47,323 bases of DNA from an uncultured Chloroflexales bacterium (GCA_937925925.1 CALANA010000051.1:1-47323), one strand, 5' to 3'. Numbered from the stretch's first letter, positions 1-10,045 are shown. Translations and numbers: made by a program. Notes: generated by a model not told the origin, from the letters alone.

Positions 1-1259
1 TAGCAGGCCACCAGCATACTGGTAAAGCACTTGGTCGAAGCCACGCCAATCTCCGGCCCGGCGTGCAGATAGATCGGCCCGCCATCGGCCAGGCGTGCGG
101 CCTGGCTGCCAATCGCGTTCACAATCGCCACGCTCCGCACCTGTTGCGCCCGCGCCTCCTCCATCGCCGCCAGCGTATCGACCGTCTCGCCACTCTGCGA
201 GATCGCCAGCAGTAGCGCCCGCTCGTTCAGCAGCGGCTGGCGGTAGCGAAACTCACTGGCATAATCGACCTCCACCCGCACCCGCGCCAGCGTCTCAATC
301 ATAAACTTGCCCACCAGCGCCGCATGCCAGGCCGTGCCACAGGCGACAGCATAGATGTGATCGACCTGGCGCAACTCGGCATCTGTCAGACGGAGATCTT
401 CAATATGTACCGTCCCGCCCTCCTGGTCAATCCGTCCACGCAACACATCCATCAGCGCCCGTGGCTGCTCATAGATCTCCTTCTGCATAAAGTGTTTGTA
501 GTCGCCCTTTGCCGCCGCCACCGGATCCCAGCTCATAGTCGTAGGTATAGGCGGCACCGACACACCTTCGAGGGTGCTGATCTGCACCTGATCACGGGAC
601 ACGACAGCAATTTCACGACTCTCCAGAAACAGCATCTGGCGCGTATGATCGAGGATAGCCGGCATATCCGAGGCGATGAAATACTCGTCTGTTCCCAGCC
701 CAATCACCACACCTCCGGCATTACCCAGCCGCGCCGCCACCAGCTTGTCTGGCTCGCGGATGCTCATGGCAACCACGGCATTCCCGCCGCGCATGTCGCC
801 CAATGCCAGGCGCACCGCTTGCTCCAGCGAGCCGCTCTGACGATAGTACACACCCACCAGATGGGCAATCACCTCGGTGTCGGTCTGCGAACGAAAGGTG
901 TGGCCCTGCTCGATCAGCCGCCCCTTTAGTTCCAGGTAGTTCTCGACAATTCCATTCTGGATCACCACAATCTCGCCGTCCTGGTCGCGGTGCGGATGCG
1001 CGTTATCCTCAGTCACACCGCCGTGGGTCGCCCAGCGGGTGTGGCCCAGCCCGATGTTGCCCTGTGCCGGGCAGTCGCTCTGTAGGCGCTCAACCAACCG
1101 CCCCAGCTTGCCGGTGCTGCGGCGGATCTGCAAGCCCAGTTCGGGATCATAAATAGCGATGCCCGCCGAGTCGTACCCCCGATACTCCAGCCGCTGCAAT
1201 CCACCAACGACGATCTCTGTTGCCGACCGCGAACCGATGTAGCCTACTATTCCACACAT
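1..1259 (-). CDS. glmS: Glutamine--fructose-6-phosphate aminotransferase (isomerizing), N-terminal part, cut by window edge
   Basis: Makes glucosamine-6-phosphate from fructose-6-phosphate and glutamine, the first step toward UDP-GlcNAc and peptidoglycan, in the cytoplasm. The start reads MCGIVGYIGS, so the catalytic N-terminal cysteine of the class II glutamine amidotransferase domain is present right after the start Met. An AGAAGGAG ribosome binding site lies just upstream. About 419 codons are visible of a usual length near 610: the glutaminase domain (about 2-220) and most of the first SIS domain, ending in the family motif GPEIGVASTKCFT, where most members have ASTKAFT. The second SIS domain is outside the window. 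It is the last gene of the minus-strand series and is separated from fbpC by about 1 kb of repeats, so it is probably transcribed separately. Confidence 0.95.
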   Translation of the reverse strand, partial: MCGIVGYIGSRSATEIVVGGLQRLEYRGYDSAGIAIYDPELGLQIRRSTGKLGRLVERLQSDCPAQGNIGLGHTRWATHGGVTEDNAHPHRDQDGEIVVIQNGIVENYLELKGRLIEQGHTFRSQTDTEVIAHLVGVYYRQSGSLEQAVRLALGDMRGGNAVVAMSIREPDKLVAARLGNAGGVVIGLGTDEYFIASDMPAILDHTRQMLFLESREIAVVSRDQVQISTLEGVSVPPIPTTMSWDPVAAAKGDYKHFMQKEIYEQPRALMDVLRGRIDQEGGTVHIEDLRLTDAELRQVDHIYAVACGTAWHAALVGKFMIETLARVRVEVDYASEFRYRQPLLNERALLLAISQSGETVDTLAAMEEARAQQVRSVAIVNAIGSQAARLADGGPIYLHAGPEIGVASTKCFTSMLVAC

Positions 1260-1331
1260 AGGGTCATGCTCCTTCTTCTGGTTTTGGGAAATGGCAGATG
1301 GGGTATGGGAAATAGCAGATGGCAGGAGCAG

Positions 1332-1409
1332 ATACGGAGCTGATCCCCATCTGCCATCTACCACTTGCTATATACTCATACGGAGCTGATCCCCATCTGC
1401 CATCTACCA
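1332..1409. repeat. 32-bp direct repeat pair
   Basis: The unit starting ATACGGAGCTGATCCCCATC occurs at 1332-1363 and again at 1378-1409 with no mismatch, 46 bp apart. Shorter CATCTGCCATCTACC fragments flank it. It lies upstream of the glmS start. Confidence 0.85.
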
Positions 1410-1979
1410 TCTACCATCTGTCACCTGTCACCTGAAATTGAAGCATTACCAGGCTGATCCTTTTACGCCTTTGCTTCTTTGCGCCTTTGCGTTAAAAATG
1501 CGGCCGTGCGGTACACGACGCAATGCGCAACATAATGCGCAACGCGAGACGCGCAGCATCAACTATGGCACGATATTGGGGAAACACAAGAATGGGGTGG
1601 TTCACGACGTTGCACGTTGTCCTGGCCCGTCACCGGGAGGCGTTGTGCAACGTTTACAGGTGGTGCCCGCACCTGGGAGGCATCCGCTGATTCCTCGATT
1701 TTCCGGCTCGCATCAGCGCTAGACATGCGGTCTATCGTGGTTGAGCCGTTACCTCTGCCCTACGGCAGAGAACCTCCGCCTCGTCAACTCCAGCACTGAA
1801 ATGCGCCAGAGTCCATGCGCTTGTATCCAACTGATTCGTGGTGATCATTCCTCCTGGTCGCTTTCCCCACATGCGACGATACGATACAATGGCTGTGCGC
1901 CTAGTATAGCATAGATTGGGGACGCGGTCGTTCATGCCCCAAGGATTTCGCCCTCGGCAGAGCGGTACTTTTCTCTTTT

Positions 1980-2020
1980 CTGATGCCCTCTTTTCGCCTT
2001 TGGCGAAAAGAGGGCATCAG
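1980..2020. repeat. Perfect hairpin, 19-bp arms and 3-base loop
   Basis: CTGATGCCCTCTTTTCGCC pairs with its exact complement around a TTT loop. The same TTTTCGCC...GGCGAAAA core recurs in hairpins near 7527-7562 and 28970-29010, so it is a mobile or amplified motif rather than a dedicated terminator. It has no clear T-tract. Confidence 0.8.
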
Positions 2021-2145
2021 CAGCGCGTCCCGTCCCTACGACTGCGGACGAAACGCAGCGGTGGATGCCCCACCGCGCCCGTCCTGACAGAGGGAAGGGG
2101 GTTCGAAAAGATGCGGAAGGATGAAGTCAAATTGGTCTTAAGGAT

Positions 2146-2320
2146 GACGACGAGACTGTCTCTGGAAAGAGATTGCGAGGGGGCGGAGGGACGTTGCATG
2201 CAACACTCATACGCCGCAACACCTCCTTTCTGGTACGATGCGGTGAAGCCGCACCAGAAAGAGGACATGTGCGACTCTCCCCATATCCCCCCGCCGAGAC
2301 GAAGTCTCGTTGTAGTACTA
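2146..2320. repeat. Family B MITE-like element
   Basis: The ends are ACGACGAGACTG (left) and GAAGTCTCGTTGT (right), an inverted pair related to CAACGAGAC. Inside are the GTTGCATGCAAC palindrome and a CTTTCTGGT...GCACCAGAAAG stem, both shared with the other B copies at 18217, 36944 and 37243. It codes for nothing recognisable. Confidence 0.65.
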
Positions 2321-2333
2321 CACTGGCAATACC

Positions 2334-3425
2334 TCACCGTCTCGTCTCTATGTTACTTGCTTCGTACTGGTGCAGGCCATTCCTGTTCACATACGGATAG
2401 GCTATCACTGGCCCTTGCACGCCGATCTGCACCGGCACGCCAGGGCTGAGATCCAGACGCATCAACGTGCGTGCGTGCAGGTGCAAGCCGTTATTCAGAC
2501 GCAGTTGGAGCAACTGATCGTGTCCAAAAAACGTTACCTGCTCAACCCGACCTGCACCCTGCGGATCGGGCTGGAGCAAGAGCATTTCCGGGCGCACCAG
2601 AATATCGACCGGCCCGTGGGTTGGTACTGCCAACGGCAATCGTCCTAGCACGCATTCGACACTGGTCTCCTGCGCATAGCCGGGCAGAAAATTGGTCTCG
2701 CCCACAAACGAGGCCACTTCGCGTGTGGCAGGCTGGACATAAATGTCCTGTGGACGGCCATGCTGCATCACCTGCCCATCAAACATCACCACCACCAGAT
2801 CGGCAATGCTAAACGCCTCTTCCTGGTCGTGGGTGACAAAGATGGTCGTTGTGCCCGCGGCTCGCAGTATCTCGCGTACCTCGGTACGCATGCTTTTGCG
2901 GAGTGCCGCATCCAAATTGGAAAACGGCTCATCCAGCAGAACCACCGCCGGTTGCGCCACCAGGGCGCGGGCCAGGGCCACCCGCTGCTGCTGCCCGCCC
3001 GAAAGCTGATGTGGATACCGCTCGCCCAGCGTCGCCATACCTACCATGTCCAGCATCGCCTGTACATGGCGCTGATGCATGCGGTTGCCTTTCCCGCTAA
3101 GCGGAAATGCCACATTCTTATACGTCGTCAGATGCGGAAAGAGGGCATAATCCTGAAACACCATGCCCACCCGCCGCGCTTCAGGTGGCACCCACGAACG
3201 CGGGCCGGCCACACACTCGTCTTCCAGCCAGATCTCACCTGCATCAGGCGTTTCCAGGCCAGCGATCAAGCGCAACGTTGTTGATTTGCCACAACCGCTT
3301 GGCCCCAGCAAAGCCACCAGCGTCCCACGCTGAATTTGTAGTGACACATCGCGCACAGCGACCACCTCGGCGCTATAGGCTTTGCGCAGGTTACAAATGT
3401 CGATAGCCGGTTTAGTTATGTTCAT
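2334..3425 (-). CDS. fbpC: Ferric iron-type ABC transporter ATP-binding protein
   Basis: ATPase subunit (363 aa) that powers import by the FbpB-type permease. Walker [10 protein letters not shown] is at about 41-49, the Q-loop in [13 protein letters not shown] at about 88-100, the signature LSGGQQQR at 141-148, Walker B VVLLDEP at 161-167 and the switch histidine in FVTHD at 199. The length and the region after about 240 fit the C-terminal TOBE-like domain of the FbpC/PotA/CysA group. The start overlaps the end of the permease gene by 14 bases, so the two are probably co-translated. Iron is the most likely substrate from the neighbours; thiamine or polyamine transport cannot be excluded from this subunit alone. 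Confidence 0.9.
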   Translation of the reverse strand: MNITKPAIDICNLRKAYSAEVVAVRDVSLQIQRGTLVALLGPSGCGKSTTLRLIAGLETPDAGEIWLEDECVAGPRSWVPPEARRVGMVFQDYALFPHLTTYKNVAFPLSGKGNRMHQRHVQAMLDMVGMATLGERYPHQLSGGQQQRVALARALVAQPAVVLLDEPFSNLDAALRKSMRTEVREILRAAGTTTIFVTHDQEEAFSIADLVVVMFDGQVMQHGRPQDIYVQPATREVASFVGETNFLPGYAQETSVECVLGRLPLAVPTHGPVDILVRPEMLLLQPDPQGAGRVEQVTFFGHDQLLQLRLNNGLHLHARTLMRLDLSPGVPVQIGVQGPVIAYPYVNRNGLHQYEASNIETRR

Positions 3426-5076
3426 GGAGTACCCTGTCTAGCCCGACCTGACTACGTCCCATCAGGAGCAGCAGTGTCAGCAATGTCAGTACAATCAATA
3501 CAAAAGCAGCCGGGGCAGCCTGGGTATGTACCGACTCGCTGGCTGCAGCCCAGATTCGTACCGACAGCGTGTCGAAGCCCGGTGGCCGGAGCATAATTGC
3601 CATGGGCAACTCCTTCATGCCGGTAATAAAGATCAGGGCCCAACTGGCAGCAATGCCGGGGGCTGCAATTGGCAGAGTCACGCGGCGAAAAACGGTTACC
3701 GGGCGACAGCCCATCACCCGGGCCGCCTGTTCCAGTGATGGCCCAACCCGGCGGAGGGCAGCCTCGTTGGTCGCCACTGCCTGCGGCAGCAAACGCAACG
3801 CAAAGCCGATAATCATCATCATGATCGTGCCGTATATGAATGGCACCCAGCGGTTGAAGAGTAACACCAGGGCCAGACCAGCAATAATGCCTGGCAGGGC
3901 AAACGCGCTCTTGCTTACACCCAACAACAACCCGCTGAGGCGGCCAGGATAGCGTGTTGCGAGCAGAGCCGGCGCAAAGGATAGGAGAGTTGCCAGGGTA
4001 GCGGCCGCAGCGGCAACGATCAGGCTGCCCAGGCCAGTTTGCCATAACCCCTGGCTATTGATTCCCCAGATCTGATCAACTCTGGTAGGGAAGAAGATGC
4101 CCTGCACACTCAGCCCACCCAGCACCAGCAATGGTATCCCTGATGACAGCAGCACCAGCATAGCGATTGCCGCGCATGCCAGCCAGCGCCCGAATAATCT
4201 CAGCCGCACGATCTGCACTGGCCGCCAGGCCGCAGCACGCGTGGTACGGCGCATACGCTGGCTGGCCCAGGCTTCACCGATCAGCAGCGGCAGGGTTAGC
4301 CCGATCAGCACAAAGCTCAAGATCGAAGCTCCGGAGCGATCAATCTGGCCGGTGAACTGTTGAAAAATGGCGACGGTAAAGGTACGATAGCGCAACATCG
4401 CCACCGTCCCGAAATCCGAGAGAACATACAGGCTGACCAGAAGTGCGCCCGCCGCTGCCGCTGGTGCAATTAGCGGCAGTGTGATGCGGCGAAATGTTTG
4501 CCACGGCCCGTGCCCAGATATGCGCGCCGCCTCCTCCAGCGTCCGATCCAGCGAGCGCAACGAGGCGGCGACCGGCAGGTAGACATACGGAAAGACCGAT
4601 AGGCCAATCACCAGAGTGGCCCCGGTCAGATTGTAGATCCGTGGGAGCGGCAGTTGTCCACGGGGAAGGTCAAACATATTTATGGCCGCAGCTTCAACCA
4701 GGCCACCGCGCCGTAGCAGAATAATCCAGCAAATAGCGGCGACATAGGCCGGTATCGCCAGCGGTAGCGCCAGCAACCAGCGCCAGATCGACCGCCCCGG
4801 CAGGTCGGTGCGTTCAACGAGCCAGGCAGCGACCACACCAATAATGAGCGTAAAGCCAATGGTGGTGATGACCAGCCAGATCGTGTTTTCGAGCAGCCCT
4901 GGAATCTGGCCGTGCCACAGGCGGCCCCACACGCCGGGTGTCACATTCCAGGTGCGCAGCAGCATATAGCCCAATGGCAACGCCGCCAGTAACGTCACCA
5001 GCAGTGCAGCGACGCTTAACACCAGGGGGGAGCGCTGTACGCGCAACCGCAAGGATAGTGGTATGGCTATGTGCAT
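3412..5076 (-). CDS. fbpB: Ferric iron-type ABC transporter permease, two fused membrane domains
   Basis: Inner-membrane permease of 554 aa, the length expected for FbpB/ThiP-type proteins in which two binding-protein-dependent permease domains are fused. Many hydrophobic segments are visible from residue 17 onward. Each half carries the EAA loop that docks the ATPase: [20 protein letters not shown] near 182-201 and [20 protein letters not shown] in the second half. A GGAGAG ribosome binding site lies 8 bases before the ATG. It overlaps fbpC by 14 bases. The binding-protein gene fbpA is upstream, but 938 bp of tandem repeats separate them. Confidence 0.9.
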   Translation of the reverse strand: MHIAIPLSLRLRVQRSPLVLSVAALLVTLLAALPLGYMLLRTWNVTPGVWGRLWHGQIPGLLENTIWLVITTIGFTLIIGVVAAWLVERTDLPGRSIWRWLLALPLAIPAYVAAICWIILLRRGGLVEAAAINMFDLPRGQLPLPRIYNLTGATLVIGLSVFPYVYLPVAASLRSLDRTLEEAARISGHGPWQTFRRITLPLIAPAAAAGALLVSLYVLSDFGTVAMLRYRTFTVAIFQQFTGQIDRSGASILSFVLIGLTLPLLIGEAWASQRMRRTTRAAAWRPVQIVRLRLFGRWLACAAIAMLVLLSSGIPLLVLGGLSVQGIFFPTRVDQIWGINSQGLWQTGLGSLIVAAAAATLATLLSFAPALLATRYPGRLSGLLLGVSKSAFALPGIIAGLALVLLFNRWVPFIYGTIMMMIIGFALRLLPQAVATNEAALRRVGPSLEQAARVMGCRPVTVFRRVTLPIAAPGIAASWALIFITGMKELPMAIMLRPPGFDTLSVRIWAAASESVHTQAAPAAFVLIVLTLLTLLLLMGRSQVGLDRVLHEHN

Positions 5077-5303
5077 TGGTTCGTTCTCTCCGTATCATGG
5101 CGATGGCCCATAGGTATCGCCTGCAAAAAGCCTTTTCCGGTGGGCTGAGAGACACTCTGAACAGCGCTTCTGTCGCATACTCCCACAGCTTTTCAGCTTT
5201 TCAGTCAGTGGTCAGTCACATTGAATATGCGTCGTTACTACGTATCCTTCAACACCACGGTGGTCAACCACTAGTATACGATGACGGAAATCGCTCCAGG
5301 GTT

Positions 5304-5560
5304 TTGTCATGCGGAGCGCAGCGCAGCATCTTGCGCCGCGCAGCCTCTTCCCCATCCCGTTGTCATGCTGAGCGAAGCGCAGCATCTTGCGCCGCGCAGC
5401 CTCTTCCCCATCCCGTTGTCATGCTGAGCGAAGCGAAGCATCTTGCGCAGCGCAGCCTCTTTCCCATCCCGTTGTCATGCTGAGCGAAGCGAAGCATCTT
5501 GCGCAGCGCAGCATCTTGCGCCGCGCTTGGTCATGCTGAGCGCAGCGAAGCATCTTCCTG
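5304..5560. repeat. Family D: 56-bp tandem repeat, about 4.5 copies
   Basis: Units start at TTGTCATGCTGAGCGAAGCG, at 5304, 5360, 5416 and 5472, with a further shorter copy near 5527, so the period is 56 bp. Small differences (GAAGCGCAGC or GAAGCGAAGC) separate the copies. A single D unit, with the same ACGATGACGGAAA left flank, occurs at 13982. Confidence 0.85.
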
Positions 5561-5820
5561 ATCGTAACCAAGCGCCTTCGCTCCGGCTCCGCCTCCGCTC
5601 CAGATGACAGACAACGACAGAAGTATGAAGGCCCGCTTGTACTAGTTTCTCAATCCATCGGAATGAATTTCAGTATTGTACACTACTTGACAATGCCCAT
5701 CGATCTGATGGACGATGGGAGCGATCGCGCACCACCTGTCATTAACCAGAAGTGCGCGATCGCTTGAGCATAACGTCTCTTTCGCCCTCGACAGAGGCGG
5801 GGCGATTGTCCGCTTGCCCC

Positions 5821-5974
5821 TATACGCATCACGTTACGGGCTGCCGCCTTTACAACCCGTTGCTGTTCTGGCAAAACAGGCCAGCGAAGCTGGCCTGTTT
5901 TGCCAGAACAAGAGAGATTCTTGTGAGCCGTAGGCCCCCAAACCCCCAACCGGAGGTTTACGTTGATGCGGATG
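5821..5974. repeat. Family F element interrupted by a perfect palindrome
   Basis: The ends TATACGCATCACGTTA and TTTACGTTGATGCG match the F copies at 9700-9804 and 25523-25628. Those copies are about 105 bp. This one is about 50 bp longer because a perfect 22-bp-arm hairpin sits at 5864-5910, between the ACCCGTTG and AGATTC blocks that are adjacent in the other copies. Confidence 0.75.
5864..5910. repeat. 47-base perfect palindrome inside family F
   Basis: TGTTCTGGCAAAACAGGCCAGC pairs with its exact complement around a GAA loop. It would form a very stable hairpin on either strand. It appears only in this copy of family F. Confidence 0.85.
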
Positions 5975-6014
5975 GGAACGAGCGGACGCTTGCCCCGCCA
6001 TCATCCGCTACCAA

Positions 6015-7196
6015 TCATGGGTAGCCCGCCTGCTGCGCCAGCGCCCGTGTCGGCTCCAATTCGCCCCATATATCTCTGAGCCGCAGATCAACCAGCCGAA
6101 ACTCCTCCAATGGTGCTACTCCTTCGGCCAGTTCAATCCCCGGTAGAATCGGATATTCAAAGTTCTGCTCGGCATAGACCTGCTGGCCTTCTGGTGTAAG
6201 CATGAACTCCACAAAAAGCTGCGCAATGTCAGGATTAGGGCCACCGTTAATAATCCCCGCGTTGGTGGAATTATAGGCGATACCCATCTCACCTTCGCCC
6301 TGGTCAGGGTAAATGACGCCGACTGGCGCACCTTCGGCCAGTGAGAGATGGTAGTAGTAGTGGTTGACCCAGCCTAATTGCAACTCGCCCGCGCCAACGG
6401 CCTTGCGTATATCAGTATGCCCGCCGAAAAACTGGGTGCCGTTGGCGACCATGTCACGCATAAACTGCTCGGTTCGTTCTTCGCCCAACAGTTCGCGCAT
6501 TACCACCAGGTTGGCCATGGTCGCACCGTTGGTGCTTTGCGGTGCCCCCACCTGCCCCGCCCATCGCGGATCAGTCAGATCGAGCAGTGATGTGGGCACG
6601 TCTTCTGGATCGACCAGTTCGGTATTGTACATGATCACCCGCGCCCGCAAGGTAAGCGCCACCCAGCCACCATCGTCGGCGCGATAGGCATCAGGTACCG
6701 ACATAACGACCTCAGACTGGCTGGGCGCAAAAATACCCTCGGCAGCCAGGCTTTCCATTGTCAGCAGATCGGAGTTAATGAGGACATCAGCCTGGGGATT
6801 GCTGCGTTCTTCCAGGATGCGGGCGGCCAATTCGCTGTTACTGCCGCTGAGCAGCGTCACGTTAATATTAGGATAAGCCGCATTGAACGCCTCCAACACC
6901 GGGTTGAACAGCGTCTCGGCGCGGGAAGTATATACCACCACCTCACCGGTAATGTCTGAATCAGGCATAGATCTGGTCATTGTCTGCGGTGTACTCGTCT
7001 CCGCTGCCGCCATCGTATCTGGCGTGGGTGTCACCTCCACAACGACGGTGCGTTCGACAATCACAGTATTTTCGATCACCTGCGGTTCAGGTGTCGGTAC
7101 ATCAGCCGCGGTTTGCCCACCACAGGCCACCAGCAAGGTCAGGATGAGCACAGCACTGAGGCCATGCAACCATCTATGGATGTTATTCGGTCTCAC
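6015..7196 (-). CDS. fbpA: Ferric iron-type ABC transporter substrate-binding lipoprotein
   Basis: Extracytoplasmic binding protein (393 aa) that delivers ferric iron to FbpB. The start is GTG with a GGAGG ribosome binding site 7 bases upstream. The N-terminus is a lipoprotein signal with lipobox LLVAC (Cys at 25), followed by a Thr/Pro-rich linker. The mature part begins at about 84 with GEVVVYTSR, as in FbpA proteins. VNHYYYHL near 276-283 matches the tyrosine-rich ligand loop of the family, and [16 protein letters not shown] near the C-terminus is also typical. A TGC-TATAGT extended -10 at 7222-7230, part of a family E repeat end, would give a leader of about 20 bases. It is the third partner of fbpB-fbpC although separated from them by repeats. 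Confidence 0.9.
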   Translation of the reverse strand: MRPNNIHRWLHGLSAVLILTLLVACGGQTAADVPTPEPQVIENTVIVERTVVVEVTPTPDTMAAAETSTPQTMTRSMPDSDITGEVVVYTSRAETLFNPVLEAFNAAYPNINVTLLSGSNSELAARILEERSNPQADVLINSDLLTMESLAAEGIFAPSQSEVVMSVPDAYRADDGGWVALTLRARVIMYNTELVDPEDVPTSLLDLTDPRWAGQVGAPQSTNGATMANLVVMRELLGEERTEQFMRDMVANGTQFFGGHTDIRKAVGAGELQLGWVNHYYYHLSLAEGAPVGVIYPDQGEGEMGIAYNSTNAGIINGGPNPDIAQLFVEFMLTPEGQQVYAEQNFEYPILPGIELAEGVAPLEEFRLVDLRLRDIWGELEPTRALAQQAGYP

Positions 7197-7221
7197 GAAA
7201 CAGCCTCCACCATTTCTAGCT

Positions 7222-7230
7222 ACTATAGCA
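7222..7230 (-). promoter_or_regulatory. Possible extended -10 promoter of fbpA
   Basis: On the minus strand the sequence is TGC-TATAGT. It lies 26 bases before the GTG start and ahead of the GGAGG ribosome binding site. No clear -35 is seen. The motif is the end of a family E repeat. Confidence 0.4.
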
Positions 7231-7336
7231 ATCCTATCTCAATGATCAACTGGAGTCCAGGCACAAGCCTGGACGGAGCTAGCCCCAGGCGCAAGCCTGG
7301 ACGCTGGTGCTTCACGCCTGTTGTAGGATTGCGATA
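7224..7336. repeat. Family E repeat element
   Basis: The inverted ends are TATAGCAATCCTA (7224-7236) and TAGGATTGCGATA (7324-7336). Between them are CCAGGCACAAGCCTGG-type hairpin units in two copies. Related copies lie at 13843, 40304, 41737, 41902 and 46960. Confidence 0.75.
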
Positions 7337-7526
7337 AGAATGATCAACTCGTCCAGTTTCCGATTACGCTTGCTTTGTGTGTTGTCCTCCTTTTCTAGTC
7401 AGGACTTACGCCGTCGCCTGAATCAAACGTTCCTTCGACGACGCTCAGAGCTTGCCCTGAGCGCAGTCGAACGGGACAAGCTCTGAGTGAAGCCGAATGG
7501 GGCAGCGTGGAAAAGACTCTTCTGTC

Positions 7527-7562
7527 TCTCCCTATTTTCGTCTTCGGCGAAAATAGGGAGAG
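7527..7562. repeat. Hairpin, 15-bp arms
   Basis: CTCTCCCTATTTTCG pairs with CGAAAATAGGGAGAG around a short TCTTCGG-like loop. It belongs to the TTTTCG...CGAAAA hairpin group seen at 1980 and 28970. It lies 3' of the DUF3386-like gene and could end its transcript, but there is no T-tract. Confidence 0.6.
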
Positions 7563-7643
7563 AAAAACAAAAAGTGCCGCTCTACCAAAAGCGAAAAGCT
7601 GAGTTGAACAGACCACTGTGTAAGTCCTGTATTTATACTTCGT

Positions 7644-8345
7644 TTAGACCTGCCCTTCCGTACTGGTTTCATGACTGGCATCAAGCAGGCGATGATCACT
7701 CAAATGGAGTTCATAGGCATGGGTGCCATCACTATCGTGGCTTAATACCCGCCGTGAACGGGGTAAGTAGCAATTCCCAACGTTACGGTACTGGTCGGAA
7801 TAGGTTGAACTGCTGACAATGCGTTGGGTTGTATGATCACGAAAGACCACCGTGAAGTGCGTTGGAACATAGCGCTCATCCGGCAATGAGTGGGTAGCAA
7901 TGATCTGGATCGTAAAGCACTGTTCGCCCATGACCCGATAGACCTGGGTGATATGCCCATCGCGCACACGATAGTATGATTGGAGTGGATCGCCATGCAG
8001 ATCGATCCGTGTTCCTAATGGGTGCGGTGACGGATCCATAGTCAAGACATAACGCCCATCGCGTTCCTCAAAAGGTGTTGGCCAGCGATGGCCGATCATC
8101 GACTGCAATTCGCGCTCAGCCCACAACTGGGCGGTGCTATCGAGAAGGCGTACCTGTACATGGTGTGGCGTGTAAATGGTTGTGTCACCCTGGCTCTGCA
8201 GATCATCGAGCTGCGCCACGACTCTGGCCGTGAATCCGGTGAACCCACGCGGTAATTTATAACTCCGGGCGCTGGCTCCTTGCAATAAGGCCCGCGCCTG
8301 CGGGTCGTCTTGTATAGCATTGAATGGGGGTGATACATGCATCAT
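7644..8345 (-). CDS. DUF3386-like conserved protein in iron-transport cluster
   Basis: Cytoplasmic-looking protein of 233 aa without a signal peptide or membrane segment. It starts MMHVSPPFNAIQDDPQARALL with an AAGGAG ribosome binding site. The motif GFTGFTARVVAQLD, the RYVLTMD stretch and the later THFTVVFRD and VSSSTYSDQY stretches resemble the DUF3386 family known mainly from cyanobacteria and Chloroflexota; this assignment comes from memory of the family, not a search. The function of that family is not established to my knowledge. It lies between hmuU (137 bp upstream) and fbpA on the same strand, so a role linked to haem or iron handling is plausible but inferred only from context. Confidence 0.6.
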   Translation of the reverse strand: MMHVSPPFNAIQDDPQARALLQGASARSYKLPRGFTGFTARVVAQLDDLQSQGDTTIYTPHHVQVRLLDSTAQLWAERELQSMIGHRWPTPFEERDGRYVLTMDPSPHPLGTRIDLHGDPLQSYYRVRDGHITQVYRVMGEQCFTIQIIATHSLPDERYVPTHFTVVFRDHTTQRIVSSSTYSDQYRNVGNCYLPRSRRVLSHDSDGTHAYELHLSDHRLLDASHETSTEGQV

Positions 8346-8482
8346 TATCTCCTTATTTCATACGTAGCTTGTGAACACAAAACGCTGAACGAGCGACGAA
8401 CCACCACGCTGTTCCAGGAGGTACGTGGTAGATCATCTACTGCTCTTCCGCAGGTGAAAAAATGTTGTGAACAACAATGTAA

Positions 8483-9556
8483 CTATGACCAGCCATACTG
8501 CCGCCGCGCACGCAAGATGAGCGCAAGAAAGAATGGCCCGCCCGCGAAGGCAGTGATCAATCCCACCGGTACTTCCGCCGGGGCGGCGATGGTGCGGGCT
8601 AACAGATCGGCCAGCATCAGCAGCGTCGCACCCGTCAAAGCACATGCTGGCAACAACAAACGATGATCGGGGCCAGCCACCAGCCGGATGATATGCGGCA
8701 CAATCAGCCCGACGAAGCCAATCGGCCCCGCCGTAGCCACTGCTGCCCCGGTCGCCAATGCTGCCAGCAGTACGGCCCGACGCTTGACTTGCTCAACTTC
8801 TACGCCCAGGTGCCGTGCTTCAGCTTCACCCAGTGCAAACAGGTTGAGCGGGCGACTAAGCAGAGGGGCCAACAACAGGGCCAGCAGGATACACGGCGCG
8901 GCTCCCAGCGTCATTTCCCACAGGACGCCGTTTAACCCACCCATTGTCCAGAAAACAATCGAGCGCAACTGCGGTTCATCGGCCAGATAGGTCAACAATC
9001 CGGTGCCAGCCCCGGCCAGCGCGTTGAGCGCCAGGCCAATCAACAGCATGGAAGCAATGTCGGTACGTCCATTGCGTTGCGAAAGATGGTAGACCAGCAG
9101 CGTGGTACATGTCCCACCGATAAAGGCCACAACTGGCAAGGTAAAAATGCCCAGCGGCGCAAAGCCGATGACGATGACGGCCACGGCTCCCAGTGCTGCT
9201 CCACTGCTTACCCCAATCAGTCCCGGATCAGCCAGGGGGTTGCGAAAGACGCCCTGGAGCAATGCCCCGGCCACTGCCAATCCTGCGCCTACCAGCCCAC
9301 CCATCAGCACCCGTGGCAGACGGATAACCCATAAGATGGCCTGTTGTTGCTGTGTAACAGCAACATCCAGCGTGATACCCAGCCGGTCGAGCAAAATTGC
9401 CACGACCGTGCGCGGTGGCACTGCCACCGCGCCAATACCGACCGCCAGCAGCAACGCCGCTATAAGCAGCAGACTGAGCAGCGGGAGCAAGGCGGTGCGG
9501 ATCGGCACTCTGAGATGCGTACCCGCAAAGCGGGCCAATCGGAACGTTGTTTCCAT
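8483..9556 (-). CDS. hmuU: FecCD-family ABC transporter permease (haem/siderophore type)
   Basis: Integral membrane permease, 357 aa, of the BtuC/FecCD/HmuU family. About nine to ten hydrophobic segments are visible. Family motifs are RLPRVLMGGLVGAGLAVAGA near 99-118, QGVFRNPLADPGLIGVSSGA near 121-140 and GFVGLIVPHIIRLVAGPDHR near 286-305. GGAG lies 8 bases before the ATG. It works with HmuT and HmuV encoded upstream. The substrate could be haem, vitamin B12 or a siderophore; the HmuT motifs favour haem. It is split from hmuT by about 490 bp of inserted repeats. Confidence 0.9.
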   Translation of the reverse strand: METTFRLARFAGTHLRVPIRTALLPLLSLLLIAALLLAVGIGAVAVPPRTVVAILLDRLGITLDVAVTQQQQAILWVIRLPRVLMGGLVGAGLAVAGALLQGVFRNPLADPGLIGVSSGAALGAVAVIVIGFAPLGIFTLPVVAFIGGTCTTLLVYHLSQRNGRTDIASMLLIGLALNALAGAGTGLLTYLADEPQLRSIVFWTMGGLNGVLWEMTLGAAPCILLALLLAPLLSRPLNLFALGEAEARHLGVEVEQVKRRAVLLAALATGAAVATAGPIGFVGLIVPHIIRLVAGPDHRLLLPACALTGATLLMLADLLARTIAAPAEVPVGLITAFAGGPFFLALILRARRQYGWS

Positions 9557-9615
9557 CGCTTTAGCTCCACCTCTGGCTGATGTTGATCAGCAACCAGAAC
9601 TGTCGATTGTGATTC

Positions 9616-10022
9616 ATACCAATGTGACTGCGCCCTTCCGCCTCTTTTCGCCCTCCCTACCCCCCGCTCGGAGGGGTTGGGAGACAAGGCGGGAACCCCT
9701 ATGCGTATCACGTTAAGGGCTGCCGTCCTTACAACCCGTTGTGAGATTCCTGGGAGCCGTAGGCCCCCAAACTCCCAACCGGAGGCTTACGTTGATGCGC
9801 ATAGGGGGCAAGGGAGGAACCCCTTGCCTCTGTCAGGACGGACGCGCCGGGTCATCCGCCGCCGCGTTTCGTCCGCAGCAGCGGGGACGGGACGCGCAAG
9901 AGCAAAGAACTGCTCTGCCGAAGGCCCCCCCATTGCTCCCCTGCAATTGGGCGGCGAACGATCACGTCATTCGTGTTCATGACAAGCACATGCGGAATGG
10001 TCACGTCGAAACGCAACAGTAT
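9616..10022. repeat. Family A element carrying a nested family F copy
   Basis: The left end is ATACCAATGTGACTGCGCCC; the right end is the inverse of ATACTGTTGCGTTTCGACGT. The inner CCTTCCGC/GCGGAATGG parts also pair. The family F copy at 9700-9804 lies inside. The element fills most of the hmuT-hmuU gap. Confidence 0.65.
9700..9804. repeat. Family F element, uninterrupted copy
   Basis: It runs from CTATGCGTATCACGTTAAGG to TTACGTTGATGCGCATAG, and the ends are imperfect inverted repeats. It matches the copies at 5821 and, in the opposite orientation, 25523. Confidence 0.75.
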
Positions 10023-10045
10023 CAGACAAGCCCGGAATAGGGTGA

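Larger units (their letters stand above)
1260..2333. other. Intergenic repeat-rich spacer between fbpC and glmS
   Basis: No convincing gene is seen in about 1.07 kb. The spacer holds a 32-bp direct repeat, a 41-base perfect hairpin, a family A right-end sequence (about 2111-2140) and a family B element, listed separately. Short open frames here follow the repeats and show no protein-like features. Confidence 0.7.
5077..6014. other. Repeat-filled spacer inside the fbp cluster
   Basis: No gene is supported. The spacer holds the family D tandem array (5304-5560), an AGCGATCGCGCAC inverted repeat around 5719-5765, and a family F element interrupted by a 47-base palindrome. An ACTAGTATAC motif near 5270 and a TGTACTAGT motif near 5640 flank the D array as possible element ends. 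Confidence 0.65.

Noticed and set aside
324..929. 201-codon plus-strand frame over glmS
   Set aside because: It is a shadow of the GlmS reading frame, which has a complete family start and motifs on the minus strand.
1916..2449. 177-codon open frame on the plus strand
   Set aside because: It spans a hairpin and a family B element and overlaps the end of fbpC in another frame.
5304..5560. Possible CRISPR array
   Set aside because: The 56-bp units are head to tail with no unique spacers between them and no cas genes nearby.
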